Assembly: GCA_003512365.1 (NCBI GenBank)
Contig: DORI01000176.1
Span: 518 to 14,097 of the forward strand
Length of the DNA: 13,580 bases
DNA from: Crocinitomicaceae bacterium
Lineage (GTDB): Bacteria > Bacteroidota > Bacteroidia > Flavobacteriales_D > Crocinitomicaceae
Direction of reading: 5' to 3'
In this document: positions 1-7,864 of the stretch, in pieces
Layout: every line of letters starts with the position of its first letter
Position numbering within the stretch: the first letter of the stretch is position 1
Translations under genes and position numbers: made by a program
The notes under the pieces: model-generated
What the model was told of the DNA's origin: nothing
Database searches by the model: none
Seen by the model: only the letters and a program-made list of their open reading frames with translations

Positions 1-855
1 ACTCAAAATCAAGGCTCAATCACTAATTATCCTGGTGCGCGTCAAGCAGGGCTAACTTGGGTAGATTCAAATGATAATTTATGGTTATTTGGTGGAGATG
101 GATGCAGTGAAAATGGAACGGTAGGTTATTTATCTGATTTGTGGAAATTTGAAATTTCATCAGGAAAATGGACTTGGGTAAAAGGAAATAAAACTACAGG
201 AATTGGTGGTACATATGGTACTTTGGGTACATCAAACTCAACTAATTTACCTGGATCAAGGCAAATGTCAATTTCATTCAACGATAATTCAAATAAACTA
301 TGGTTACTTGGTGGATGGGGTCAGTTGGATCCTGCTAATTTTGGACGACTGAATGATCTATGGTCATTTAATCTGAGTGATTCAAACTGGACATGGGAGG
401 CAGGATGTAATTGCGTGGACGATACTGCAAATTATGGTGCTGTTGGTCAATCAAGTTCAAATTATCATCCTGGAGGAAGAAGAATGTCGGCATCTTGGCA
501 ATACAATGGTGATTTTTTCTTTTTTGGTGGAAACGGATATGATAAATTAGATAGTTTGGGGCTGATGGGTGATTTGTGGAAAATCTCTGTCAACTCATCT
601 TCAAGTTTGGATGAAAATCAAGACGTATTGAAAAAGTATCTTCTTTATCCGAATCCTACAACACAAGAATTTATGCTTAGTGTCTCCTCTGAATCCGTTG
701 GGAAAACCTATAAAATTGTAGATCAGTTTGGTAGAATGATTAAAACAGGACGTATTGAAAGTGAAAAACACATTATTTCAATTGAAGGAATTGAAAACGG
801 CTACTACACTATTAGCATAGGAAATATTCACTTGAAGGGGTTAATTCTTCGCTGA
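1..855 (+). CDS. Kelch-repeat protein with T9SS type A sorting domain (5' end outside window)
   Basis: The frame is open from base 1 to the TGA at 853-855, so only the last 284 codons are here and the true start lies upstream. Three kelch-like blades are visible. Each has a PGxRx(5)W/F segment, then an LWLFGG or equivalent glycine pair, then an L.DLW.F strand and a closing WTW (around codons 11-65, 80-133 and 155-195). The last blade is degenerate and has FFFFGG. From about codon 214 a type A sorting domain begins with LYPNPT and ends GYYTISIGNIHLKGLILR, as in proteins exported by the type IX secretion system. Kelch repeats normally form a beta-propeller for binding. I infer a secreted or surface-anchored propeller of unknown ligand. 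The next gene on the same strand also encodes a T9SS substrate. Confidence 0.9.
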   Translation, partial: TQNQGSITNYPGARQAGLTWVDSNDNLWLFGGDGCSENGTVGYLSDLWKFEISSGKWTWVKGNKTTGIGGTYGTLGTSNSTNLPGSRQMSISFNDNSNKLWLLGGWGQLDPANFGRLNDLWSFNLSDSNWTWEAGCNCVDDTANYGAVGQSSSNYHPGGRRMSASWQYNGDFFFFGGNGYDKLDSLGLMGDLWKISVNSSSSLDENQDVLKKYLLYPNPTTQEFMLSVSSESVGKTYKIVDQFGRMIKTGRIESEKHIISIEGIENGYYTISIGNIHLKGLILR

Positions 856-943
856 TTCAATTATCAATCAAATAGTTCATAATCAATCTGGTATTACAGA
901 GATTTCGTTTATTTTTTAGTATATTCGTTGTCTAGGTTATCTC

Positions 944-3283
944 ATGATAAAAAATCTTCTTTTAGTAAGTTATTTGTGCTTGAATTGTCATTCGCTTTTG
1001 GTGGCGCAACAATCACATAGTTACACAGAAGAATTCAGGAAAACACCTTTTGCAGTAACTTCTAAGGAAGAAAATATACCGTATTCCAAATTTAGTGAAG
1101 ATGAAACGAAGAGAACAATCTATTCAAGGACCTATAAAACGGCCAAGGGAGACGTAAAAAGTGAATTTTCAACGAAACCTCTTTGCTACGAGGTTAATGG
1201 AAAGTTAGAGCCAATTGTTTCGATTCCAGTTGAAGAAATCGATGGTTCTTGGTGTGCTAATCAACAGCCAATCCAAACAAAACTACATACAAACGGAAGT
1301 TTACAGTTACTTTTTCCTGAAAACAATAAGGTTATCATTTCAACCGAAAAAATTAATTCACAACAAGCGGAAAAATCCAAGCTAATTTCAGTTTCTAAAG
1401 AAAAGAAAACAATTCAACTATCAGATGGAATTAGAAAGTCAATTACATTTATTGAAGGTGGATTTAAAGTCAATTATATTATTGAAACCCCTTCCGTTTT
1501 GCCTTCGGGTAATTTCATTATTCGCGAAAAAATTGAACTTCCAACCGCTTGGAAATTAGTTAAAGAGCAAGATGAAGTGCGCATTATGAATGGTTCTAAG
1601 AAAGTGGGCATCTTTGGACAAATTCTTTGTTTCGATCAAAATTTTGAAGTTTCTAAGGGTAATTACACCATCTTGGAGGACGGAGGTAATCATTACTTTG
1701 AATTGGCAATTGATGGTGAATGGCTGCATGGGAACCGCAATTTCCCTATCATTATTGATCCCACAATTGCTGGCACGTTGAGTCAATGGACTGGTGGAAA
1801 TATTCCGTCTTGTTTTATGCCCACCTACAACAAAGATAGTTTACTTGTCAACGTCCCTGCAGGCGTCACACTTACTGGCCTTTATGTATCAAGTAGCTTT
1901 TATGCCGATCCTTTCACGCCAGCCACCATGGGGATTGGTTCCATGTATTTCAGCACAAGTTGTGCTAGTTCTCAATATTTTACAATAACTGGCGCGTTGG
2001 CTACTTCACCAGGAACCGCCTATTTGGATAGTTTCAATTTAATGAACCCCTTAAGCTGTTGCTTTCCAAAGAGCTGTAACGACACTTCAATTTATGTTCG
2101 CTTTCATTTAGGACGAAATTCGCTGGGGACAGGCTGTAATACAACCTATGTCAGATATGACCAATTTACCCAATATCCATTTAAGGTAATCATGTACGGT
2201 AAAACACCTGAAACTTATGGAAATGAATGGTATGTGCCGCAAACGTCTATTTGTTCAAATATTTGCGAGTTTACCGCCACAGGCTATGCGCGCTATGGGG
2301 TTCCACCATATACATTTACACATCCTTGGAGTGCGGATACAGTTGTAGCAGGAATAAATCAAGGCTGCAACATGGGTAATAAAAACAATTTATTCACCCT
2401 AATTAATCCAAATTGTCCGATCTATTGTGATTCCAATTTCACTGAGTTACCCGTTCCTCCCCCAGTTATTTATGATGCATGTGGAGCACAAATTATTAAT
2501 ATTCCGATTGAAACAAAACCAATTATTCCTGCGACCCGACCAGTTGCGGTTTATGATTCGACGCTCTGCGGAGGAACAGATTTAAATTTGATATTGACTT
2601 CTTGTTTAAATGGTGGTGTGGTAAATTATTTTGGAAATGGCATTAATGGGCAAGGAACTATAAGCCAATTGTTGCCGGCCTTAAACGATAGCATTACTAT
2701 TTACAATTATTATTCATACGCCACCTTGAATAACTGCACATCGGATACTTTGCTGCACAATGTGTATATTATTTCAAATCCGGTAGCTGACATCAGTATA
2801 TCACCGAATCCATGTATTGTTGAAACACCTTTTACTTTGTTGAGTAATTCAACTGCGGTGCTTGGCCCCATTGCATCTCAGGACTGGTGGCTTGAAAATA
2901 ACTTTATTAGTTCAGACACTTCTTATTCTTCGGTTCTCAATATTCCCGGAAATTACACGATTTGTATTCGGATTGCAGATTTGTTTGGCTGCTCAGATAC
3001 GCTTTGTGAAGTTTTGAATATAATTCCAGCTGAAATTGAAAATATAAATGCTATTACACCCAACGGAGACAATGTAAACGATGTGCTATCATTCGAGTAT
3101 CTTGATTCTTATGATGAAAATGAACTGTTTATATTTAATAGATGGGGTAATTTGGTTTATTCTGCCAACCCATACTTAAACGATTGGTCAGGTGATGAAT
3201 TAAAGGATGGTGTTTATTACTATATTCTCAAAATCAAGGACACTGATAAAACTTACAGTAGTTTTTTTCATTTGATTCGTTAA
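944..3283 (+). CDS. Secreted protein with gliding-motility-type (T9SS type B, CHU_C) C-terminal domain
   Basis: This is a complete 779-residue protein. Residues 1-21 form a Sec signal peptide (K3, a hydrophobic core, probable cleavage after VA at 20-21 before QQ). Residues of about 30-272 form a beta-rich N-terminal region ending in an IIIDPT motif. I have the impression that similar segments precede repeats in other large Bacteroidota surface proteins. Residues of about 280-620 are not recognised and are cysteine-rich. A PKD-like stretch follows (about 617-693, with GNYTICIRIADLFGCSDT). Residues 704-779 are a clear CHU_C/type B sorting domain: ITPNGDNVND, then FNRWGNLVY, NDWSG and GVYYYILK. 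Such proteins are exported by T9SS, often to the cell surface. There are about 22 cysteines after the signal peptide and none in the sorting domain. Upstream, TATATTCG at 920-927 is only a one-mismatch -7 box. Function is unknown beyond secretion. Confidence 0.93.
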   Translation: MIKNLLLVSYLCLNCHSLLVAQQSHSYTEEFRKTPFAVTSKEENIPYSKFSEDETKRTIYSRTYKTAKGDVKSEFSTKPLCYEVNGKLEPIVSIPVEEIDGSWCANQQPIQTKLHTNGSLQLLFPENNKVIISTEKINSQQAEKSKLISVSKEKKTIQLSDGIRKSITFIEGGFKVNYIIETPSVLPSGNFIIREKIELPTAWKLVKEQDEVRIMNGSKKVGIFGQILCFDQNFEVSKGNYTILEDGGNHYFELAIDGEWLHGNRNFPIIIDPTIAGTLSQWTGGNIPSCFMPTYNKDSLLVNVPAGVTLTGLYVSSSFYADPFTPATMGIGSMYFSTSCASSQYFTITGALATSPGTAYLDSFNLMNPLSCCFPKSCNDTSIYVRFHLGRNSLGTGCNTTYVRYDQFTQYPFKVIMYGKTPETYGNEWYVPQTSICSNICEFTATGYARYGVPPYTFTHPWSADTVVAGINQGCNMGNKNNLFTLINPNCPIYCDSNFTELPVPPPVIYDACGAQIINIPIETKPIIPATRPVAVYDSTLCGGTDLNLILTSCLNGGVVNYFGNGINGQGTISQLLPALNDSITIYNYYSYATLNNCTSDTLLHNVYIISNPVADISISPNPCIVETPFTLLSNSTAVLGPIASQDWWLENNFISSDTSYSSVLNIPGNYTICIRIADLFGCSDTLCEVLNIIPAEIENINAITPNGDNVNDVLSFEYLDSYDENELFIFNRWGNLVYSANPYLNDWSGDELKDGVYYYILKIKDTDKTYSSFFHLIR

Positions 3284-3466
3284 TTTTTCAAGAGGCCGTC
3301 ATTAACTTTTCTATTTTTTACAAACTTTTTACATGTATTCTTTGATGTTTTTTGAATAAGAAATTAATCTATTAAAATAATGATATTTCAACCTTTATTA
3401 ATGAATTGGTACATAAATGACTTAAGGTATTCTTTCAATATTAGATTAGACATGTAATTTCTTTTT

Positions 3467-3538
3467 CATCAAAATGTTGCAGCCGGTATGTCCACTAATG
3501 CCAAGAGGTTTGGCAAGGTGTAAGTTGTCATTTTGTTG
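3467..3538. repeat. Candidate small structured intergenic element with imperfect terminal inverted repeats
   Basis: This lies in the 263-base gap between two convergent genes. CATCAAAATG (3467-3476) and CATTTTGTTG (3529-3538) are inverted copies matching at 9 of 10 positions. The enclosed DNA is visibly less AT-rich than the rest of the gap and contains a perfect 6-bp hairpin. It could be a small dispersed repeat, a relic, part of the hemF 3' untranslated region, or chance. The rest of the gap (3284-3466) is AT-rich, with no ORF, promoter or clear terminator that I can defend. Confidence 0.3.
3499..3515 (-). terminator. Possible hairpin downstream of hemF
   Basis: TGCCAA (3499-3504) and TTGGCA (3510-3515) are perfect complements around a 5-base loop. 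The hairpin starts about 32 bases beyond the hemF stop. No run of T follows at once on the - strand, so it is not a classical intrinsic terminator. It could instead stabilise the 3' end, or be the core of the surrounding element. Confidence 0.25.
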
Positions 3539-3546
3539 AACAGTTC

Positions 3547-4443
3547 TTATTGTGAAATCCAATCGGGAATTGTTTTTAGAATGTTGAGTGTCGCTTCTTC
3601 TTCGCTGTCCGAAGTAGGAGTGTAATCATATTCCCAATTCGCTTCTGGAGGCATACTCATTAAAATAGATTCAGTTCGACCACCTGAATAAATCCCAAAT
3701 TTGGTTCCTTTATCGTGCAATAAATTAAATTCCACGTAGCGGCCTCTGCGCAACGCTTGCCATTGCTTTTCTTCAATAGTTGGTTCCGTCAGTTCATTAA
3801 AGTTTACTTGTTCACTGTATACTACTGGAAACAATTCGCCAAGTGCTATACTGAAATGAAGTAAAGCAGTTTTGCTTAAACCTGTATTTTGCTCGTTTTT
3901 ATGATCGTAGAATATTCCACCAATTCCTCTTGTCTCACCTCTGTGAGGCAGAAAAAAATAGCGATCTGCCCAAGGTTTAAATTCCTTATAAAAAGCGGGA
4001 TGATGCCTATCACAAACTTCTTTCAAGGAGCGATGAAATAACATTGCTTTCGATTTGTCTACATAATGAGGTGTCATGTCAATACCACCACCAAACCAAT
4101 ATTCACCTGAATCAAGCTCAAAATAACGAACATTCATGTGCATAATAGGATGCCTCGGATGTTTGGGGTGTAAAACAATGGAAACTCCTGTGGCAAAAAA
4201 GGACGCTCCTTCCATTTGCAATTGCTGTTTCATGTCATCGCTAACGTCACCATGAACAGCAGAAAACGCAACTCCACCTTTTTCAAGAATGGCACCGTTT
4301 TTAATTACACGTGTGAAACCGCCCCCGCCTTCCGAACGTGTCCACGAGTCTTCGTGAAATTTCCCTAGCGCATCCATACGCTCAAGCTTTTCTGTAATAT
4401 GAAGCTGAAGTGCTCTGAACTGCTCCGAAATCTCTTCTCTCAT
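3547..4443 (-). CDS. hemF: Oxygen-dependent coproporphyrinogen-III oxidase
   Basis: HemF converts coproporphyrinogen III to protoporphyrinogen IX in haem synthesis. It decarboxylates two propionate side chains with O2 and acts in the cytoplasm as a dimer. The 298-residue length is normal. Family signatures appear in order: W.RSEGGGGFTRV (about 34-45), the segment VSIVLHPKHPRHP followed by HMNVRYFE (about 87-109), YWFGGGIDMTPHY (about 114-126), YFFLPHRGETRGIGGIFYD (about 162-180), and GRYVEFNLLHDKGTKFGIYSGGR followed by ESILMSMPP (about 235-268). The ATG at 4443 overlaps the stop of the upstream LysM gene in an ATGA, which suggests translational coupling as the last gene of the guaA run. The need for oxygen fits an aerobic organism. 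Confidence 0.97.
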   Translation of the reverse strand: MREEISEQFRALQLHITEKLERMDALGKFHEDSWTRSEGGGGFTRVIKNGAILEKGGVAFSAVHGDVSDDMKQQLQMEGASFFATGVSIVLHPKHPRHPIMHMNVRYFELDSGEYWFGGGIDMTPHYVDKSKAMLFHRSLKEVCDRHHPAFYKEFKPWADRYFFLPHRGETRGIGGIFYDHKNEQNTGLSKTALLHFSIALGELFPVVYSEQVNFNELTEPTIEEKQWQALRRGRYVEFNLLHDKGTKFGIYSGGRTESILMSMPPEANWEYDYTPTSDSEEEATLNILKTIPDWISQ

Positions 4444-6209
4444 GGTTTAAGTAAATTTCTCGTTTTGAACTGTTCAAAAATCACAGGAATATAAGCAGCG
4501 TTTTCAAAACCATCTGTCTCATTTCTCAGTGCGGGTGAAAGAGAAGAAATAACACCTTCTTGGATTTGTTTTTGCCAAGAATATGACAACACATTTTTTG
4601 TAACGTCATAACCTAAACAAACGGTTTTTGTTAAATCTGCTTGTTTCGAATTCCTAAATTTTTTATGAAACAACTTAATAGATTCATCGTCATATTCAAA
4701 TTGGTTGGGTGCAGCAAAAAGAAACGTAAATTTATTCTTAATCGTAGCATTGACCTCCTTCCAATCGGTCCAATCTTTTAATCCAATAACTTTAAAGTTT
4801 TCTGATGTTTGATAACTTGTCAATAATGGCAGAACTTTTTCCTTTTCAGTTGACAAGAAAACATAGTAAATCGGACCACCTATTTGCTCAAATTGCTTGT
4901 AATTTTTGAATGTAGCTTCGATCAGAGGTGAATCACTGTTTTTACTTTCGTTCCTAAACGTCGAGGAAAAGATATTTTGCATCCAATTTTCATCGGTTTT
5001 TTCATTTTTTATAAGGACAATTCGTCCGGGTAATGTTCGGCAATATTTTGCCATGCCCATAATTAATTGCTCATTCGTAGTGGAATATGTCAGAGCAAAT
5101 GGGTTTTTCTTAACTACAGATGGGGAAACAGAGGTCGGGAAAACGATATATATTTGTTTTCCTAAAGACCAGTTGTGCAGTAATTCGGCTTCTTTTTTGT
5201 CAAAAGGTGCAAAAATAAGATCGTATGAACTCAATTTTTCCGAAGCAACAATATCCATGAACGATCTTCCTTTTTGGTAATAATCTATAATTTTAACAGA
5301 TGCCGAATATCCTGCGCGTTCCAAGCTATCGAGTGCCATCCGAGCTCCGATGTAGAAGTCAACACCAAAATTCGAAACACTCTTGTTAACTTCTGATAAG
5401 CTGTCCAAATTCAAGGGTAGTAAAATGGCGATTTTAGGAGATTTTGGAAGCTTTTCTCCCCACTTCAAGGAATTAGTAATTGGAGGAGTGATTTTAACAG
5501 GAGTGCGTGTTGGAACTGGTGATAAATTTTCTTTTTTCAAAGGTATTTTCAATTTCTGACCGGCATTTATTTTGGTGGAATTAAGTTGATTGTATTCCAA
5601 AATTCGCTGCACTGGAATCATGAATCGCTTGGCAATAGTATACATATTTTCTTGTGGGAGAACAGTGTGTTCAACTACGCTATCTGAAAAAGTCAATCGA
5701 ACATTTCCTGCTACATTTGTCGCATTCGAAATTGGTTCAGGGTTACTGGTTTCTGCAATTGCAATTCTTGGCACAGCGTTACGAATACTTAATTTTTGAT
5801 CAATTTTTAATCCGTTTTCCGTGCTTGGATTTTGGGCAATAATCGAATCCACTGAGACATCATACATTCTGCTAAGTTTGAATAATGTTTCTTGTTTCTC
5901 CACTACATGCGAGATTGTTTTTCGCACAACAGGCACATAAACCACTGTACCATTTGTCAATCCTCGTTCGATACCAGGATTTGCCTTGAGTAAATCATCA
6001 ATGGAACATCCATACCAGCGTTGAATACCATAAATACTGTTTCCTTCCTCCACTGTGTGGATATAAAATACGCCATCTTCTTTCTTTAATACTTCTGCGT
6101 ATTGAGCGGAAATATTATTTAAAGTAAAAAGTAAAATAAATAAGAATAAAATGTTGATATTCAATTTATTCCCATTCAATAGTTGCTGGTGGTTTTGAGC
6201 TAATGTCAT
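4440..6209 (-). CDS. Secreted protein with three LysM domains and a periplasmic-binding-protein-like domain
   Basis: This is a 589-residue protein if the ATG at 6209 is used. A hydrophobic stretch (18-30) followed by NNISA|Q at 31-36 reads as a signal peptide cleaved near residue 35. Three LysM modules follow at about 51-94, 101-143 and 181-224, each starting like HTVEEGNSIYGI and ending like VPV or IPL. LysM modules bind peptidoglycan glycan. From about 258 (PKIAILLPLNLDS) to about 585, the pattern resembles type I periplasmic binding proteins (ABC-transporter receptor fold). No transporter genes are adjacent, so import is not implied, and a cell-wall sensing or scaffold role is only a guess. 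The start is uncertain: the ATG lies 44 bases inside guaA, while TTG codons at 6179 and 6164 would give shorter signal peptides. The stop overlaps the hemF start by 4 bases. Confidence 0.88.
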   Translation of the reverse strand: MTLAQNHQQLLNGNKLNINILFLFILLFTLNNISAQYAEVLKKEDGVFYIHTVEEGNSIYGIQRWYGCSIDDLLKANPGIERGLTNGTVVYVPVVRKTISHVVEKQETLFKLSRMYDVSVDSIIAQNPSTENGLKIDQKLSIRNAVPRIAIAETSNPEPISNATNVAGNVRLTFSDSVVEHTVLPQENMYTIAKRFMIPVQRILEYNQLNSTKINAGQKLKIPLKKENLSPVPTRTPVKITPPITNSLKWGEKLPKSPKIAILLPLNLDSLSEVNKSVSNFGVDFYIGARMALDSLERAGYSASVKIIDYYQKGRSFMDIVASEKLSSYDLIFAPFDKKEAELLHNWSLGKQIYIVFPTSVSPSVVKKNPFALTYSTTNEQLIMGMAKYCRTLPGRIVLIKNEKTDENWMQNIFSSTFRNESKNSDSPLIEATFKNYKQFEQIGGPIYYVFLSTEKEKVLPLLTSYQTSENFKVIGLKDWTDWKEVNATIKNKFTFLFAAPNQFEYDDESIKLFHKKFRNSKQADLTKTVCLGYDVTKNVLSYSWQKQIQEGVISSLSPALRNETDGFENAAYIPVIFEQFKTRNLLKP

Positions 6210-7698
6210 AGGTTACTCTGTTAATTCCTTTCACTTGATTTATTATGCGATTGGATACTTTGGCTAAAAACTCATAGGGCAAGTGACACCAATCTGCTGT
6301 CATGCCATCGGTGGACGTTACCGCTCGCAAGGCTACAGCATTTTCATATGTTCGTTCGTCGCCCATTACCCCGACAGATTGAATAGGGAGAAAAATCGCA
6401 CCTGCTTGCCAAACATCATTATACAACCCATCTTCTTTCAAACTATCAATAAAAATCGCATCGACCTCTTGCAAAATGCGTACCTTTTCTTTTGTGACTT
6501 CTCCAAGAATTCTTATACCTAAGCCCGGACCTGGGAAAGGGTGTCTACCAAGTATGCGTTGATCAATATGTAAACTCTTGCCAATTCTTCTTACTTCGTC
6601 TTTAAATAAGAGTCTAAGTGGTTCTACAACCTTTAGCTTCATGTAATCGGGTAATCCGCCGACGTTGTGATGCGACTTGATAGTTTGCGAGGGCCCACCA
6701 GTGGCAGAGACCGATTCAATTACATCTGGATAAATGGTACCTTGTCCTAACCATTTTGCACCTTCAACTTTTTTGGATTCTTCATCGAAAACTTCGACAA
6801 ATACCCTGCCTATCGCTTTGCGTTTCCTTTCGGGATCAGTTTCGTTTTTAAGGGCTTCATAAAACTTTTCTGATGCATCTACTCCTTTGACATTCAGACC
6901 CATATTTTTGTATGATTCAAGTACTGATTCAAATTCGTTTTTTCGCAGGAGGCCGTTGTCTACAAATATACAATAAAGGTTTTCGCCAATAGCTTTGTGT
7001 AAAAGTACAGCAGCAACTGAGGAATCAACACCACCTGACAAACCGAGTATTACCTTGTCTTGACCAAGTTCCTTTTGAAGATTTCGTGTTGTTTCTTCTA
7101 CGAATGAATCGGGTGTCCAATCTCCCGAACAACCAGACAGTTCGTAAACGAAATTTTGTAGCAACATTTTCCCTTCAGTTGAATGATAAACTTCTGGATG
7201 AAATTGAATTGCATAAGTGCTCTCTCCTTCAATATGATAGCCTGCAATTTTTACATCTTCAGTACTTGCGATTATGCGGTAGTGATCAGGGATTTTTTGA
7301 ATAGAATCTCCGTGAGACATCCATACTTGGCTATCATTTGTCATGCCTTTAGTTAACGTGTTGGACGCGTCGACATATTTCAAATGCGCTCTACCATATT
7401 CGCGTGTGTTCGAAGGCATTACTTCTCCACCGAAATGATGCGCTAAATACTGAGCTCCATAGCATATTCCCAACAATGGGAGTTTTCCTTTTATCCTACT
7501 CAAATCTGGTTTAGGAGAGTCTACATCACGAACAGAAAAAGGACTGCCTGAAAGAATGACACCTTTTATATTTTCAGTTAGTTCAGGAATTTTATTCCAA
7601 GGGTGAATTTCACAGTATACATTGAGTTCTCTGATTCTTCTGGCAATGAGTTGCGTGTATTGAGATCCGAAATCTAAAATTAAAATGGTCTGATGCAT
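6166..7698 (-). CDS. guaA: GMP synthase (glutamine-hydrolysing)
   Basis: GuaA makes GMP from XMP, ATP and glutamine, the last step of guanine nucleotide synthesis, in the cytoplasm. The protein is 510 residues, a normal full length. The N-terminal class I glutamine amidotransferase has ILDFGSQYTQLIARRIRE at its start, the nucleophile Cys79 in LLGICYGAQ, and the His167/Glu169 pair in FHPE. The ATP-pyrophosphatase domain has the P-loop SGGVDSS at 221-227. The dimerisation and XMP-binding C-terminal part has RHPFPGPGLGIRILGE and ends SSKPPATIEWE. The ATG at 7698 is supported by the conserved N-terminus, since little could precede MHQTILILDFG. A -7 element lies only 5 bases from this ATG. It heads a probable guaA, LysM protein, hemF run. 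Confidence 0.98.
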   Translation of the reverse strand: MHQTILILDFGSQYTQLIARRIRELNVYCEIHPWNKIPELTENIKGVILSGSPFSVRDVDSPKPDLSRIKGKLPLLGICYGAQYLAHHFGGEVMPSNTREYGRAHLKYVDASNTLTKGMTNDSQVWMSHGDSIQKIPDHYRIIASTEDVKIAGYHIEGESTYAIQFHPEVYHSTEGKMLLQNFVYELSGCSGDWTPDSFVEETTRNLQKELGQDKVILGLSGGVDSSVAAVLLHKAIGENLYCIFVDNGLLRKNEFESVLESYKNMGLNVKGVDASEKFYEALKNETDPERKRKAIGRVFVEVFDEESKKVEGAKWLGQGTIYPDVIESVSATGGPSQTIKSHHNVGGLPDYMKLKVVEPLRLLFKDEVRRIGKSLHIDQRILGRHPFPGPGLGIRILGEVTKEKVRILQEVDAIFIDSLKEDGLYNDVWQAGAIFLPIQSVGVMGDERTYENAVALRAVTSTDGMTADWCHLPYEFLAKVSNRIINQVKGINRVTYDISSKPPATIEWE

Positions 7699-7702
7699 GC
7701 AA

Positions 7703-7710
7703 CAAAGATA
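7703..7710 (-). promoter_or_regulatory. Putative guaA -7 promoter element
   Basis: Read on the - strand this is TATCTTTG, a perfect match to the Bacteroidota housekeeping -7 consensus TAnnTTTG. Four bases (TTGC) separate it from the guaA ATG. No good TTG (-33) element lies about 19-23 bases further up, so only half the promoter is supported. If it is used, transcription would start at or very near the A of the ATG. Confidence 0.5.
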
Positions 7711-7811
7711 ATTTCTTTATTCTATCGATTACATGCTTCAGGTAAGTCAGATTTCAGATTATTTATCAACAGAAAATAAGATTCTTACATCATGATATAA
7801 AGCGTATTTTC

Positions 7812-7844
7812 TTGCATTTTATCTTAGTATAAATCGTATCTTTG
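7812..7844 (+). promoter_or_regulatory. Putative secA promoter (-33 TTG, -7 TATCTTTG)
   Basis: TTG at 7812-7814 and TATCTTTG at 7837-7844 are separated by 22 bases, within the range reported for Bacteroidota sigma-A promoters. The -7 octamer is identical to the one facing guaA. The predicted transcription start is around 7849-7852, leaving a leader of roughly 13-16 bases before the ATG at 7865. It would drive secA and, through the overlaps, the three genes behind it. Confidence 0.6.
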
Positions 7845-7864
7845 GCTTTCCCAAAATTTAGGTG

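Noticed and set aside
920..927. TATATTCG as a promoter -7 box for the type B cargo gene
   Set aside because: It has one mismatch to TAnnTTTG and no matching -33 TTG at suitable spacing, so it is too weak to list as a feature.
3469..3531. A 20-codon - strand ORF (MTTYTLPNLLALVDIPAATF) beginning 15 bases after the hemF stop
   Set aside because: It has no Shine-Dalgarno sequence and no recognised homology, and both strands of this patch are open by chance over such a short span.
3474..3539. A 21-codon + strand ORF (MLQPVCPLMPRGLARCKLSF and one more Cys) in the convergent gap
   Set aside because: It is very short, has no ribosome-binding site or promoter, and overlaps the inverted repeats and hairpin, which explain its composition better.
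4906..5280. A 124-codon + strand ORF opposite the LysM gene
   Set aside because: It is antisense to a gene with clear domains, has low-complexity hydrophobic composition and no promoter: a shadow frame.
6283..6522. A 79-codon + strand ORF inside guaA
   Set aside because: It lies wholly antisense to conserved GuaA sequence and has no protein-like motifs.
7789..7796. ATCATGAT palindrome upstream of secA as a possible operator
   Set aside because: An 8-base palindrome is expected by chance in AT-rich DNA, and no second copy or regulator gene is nearby.
7862..7864. GTG as the secA start
   Set aside because: An ATG follows at once at 7865 and gives the same protein less one residue. ATG is the more usual choice, though the sequence cannot exclude the GTG.
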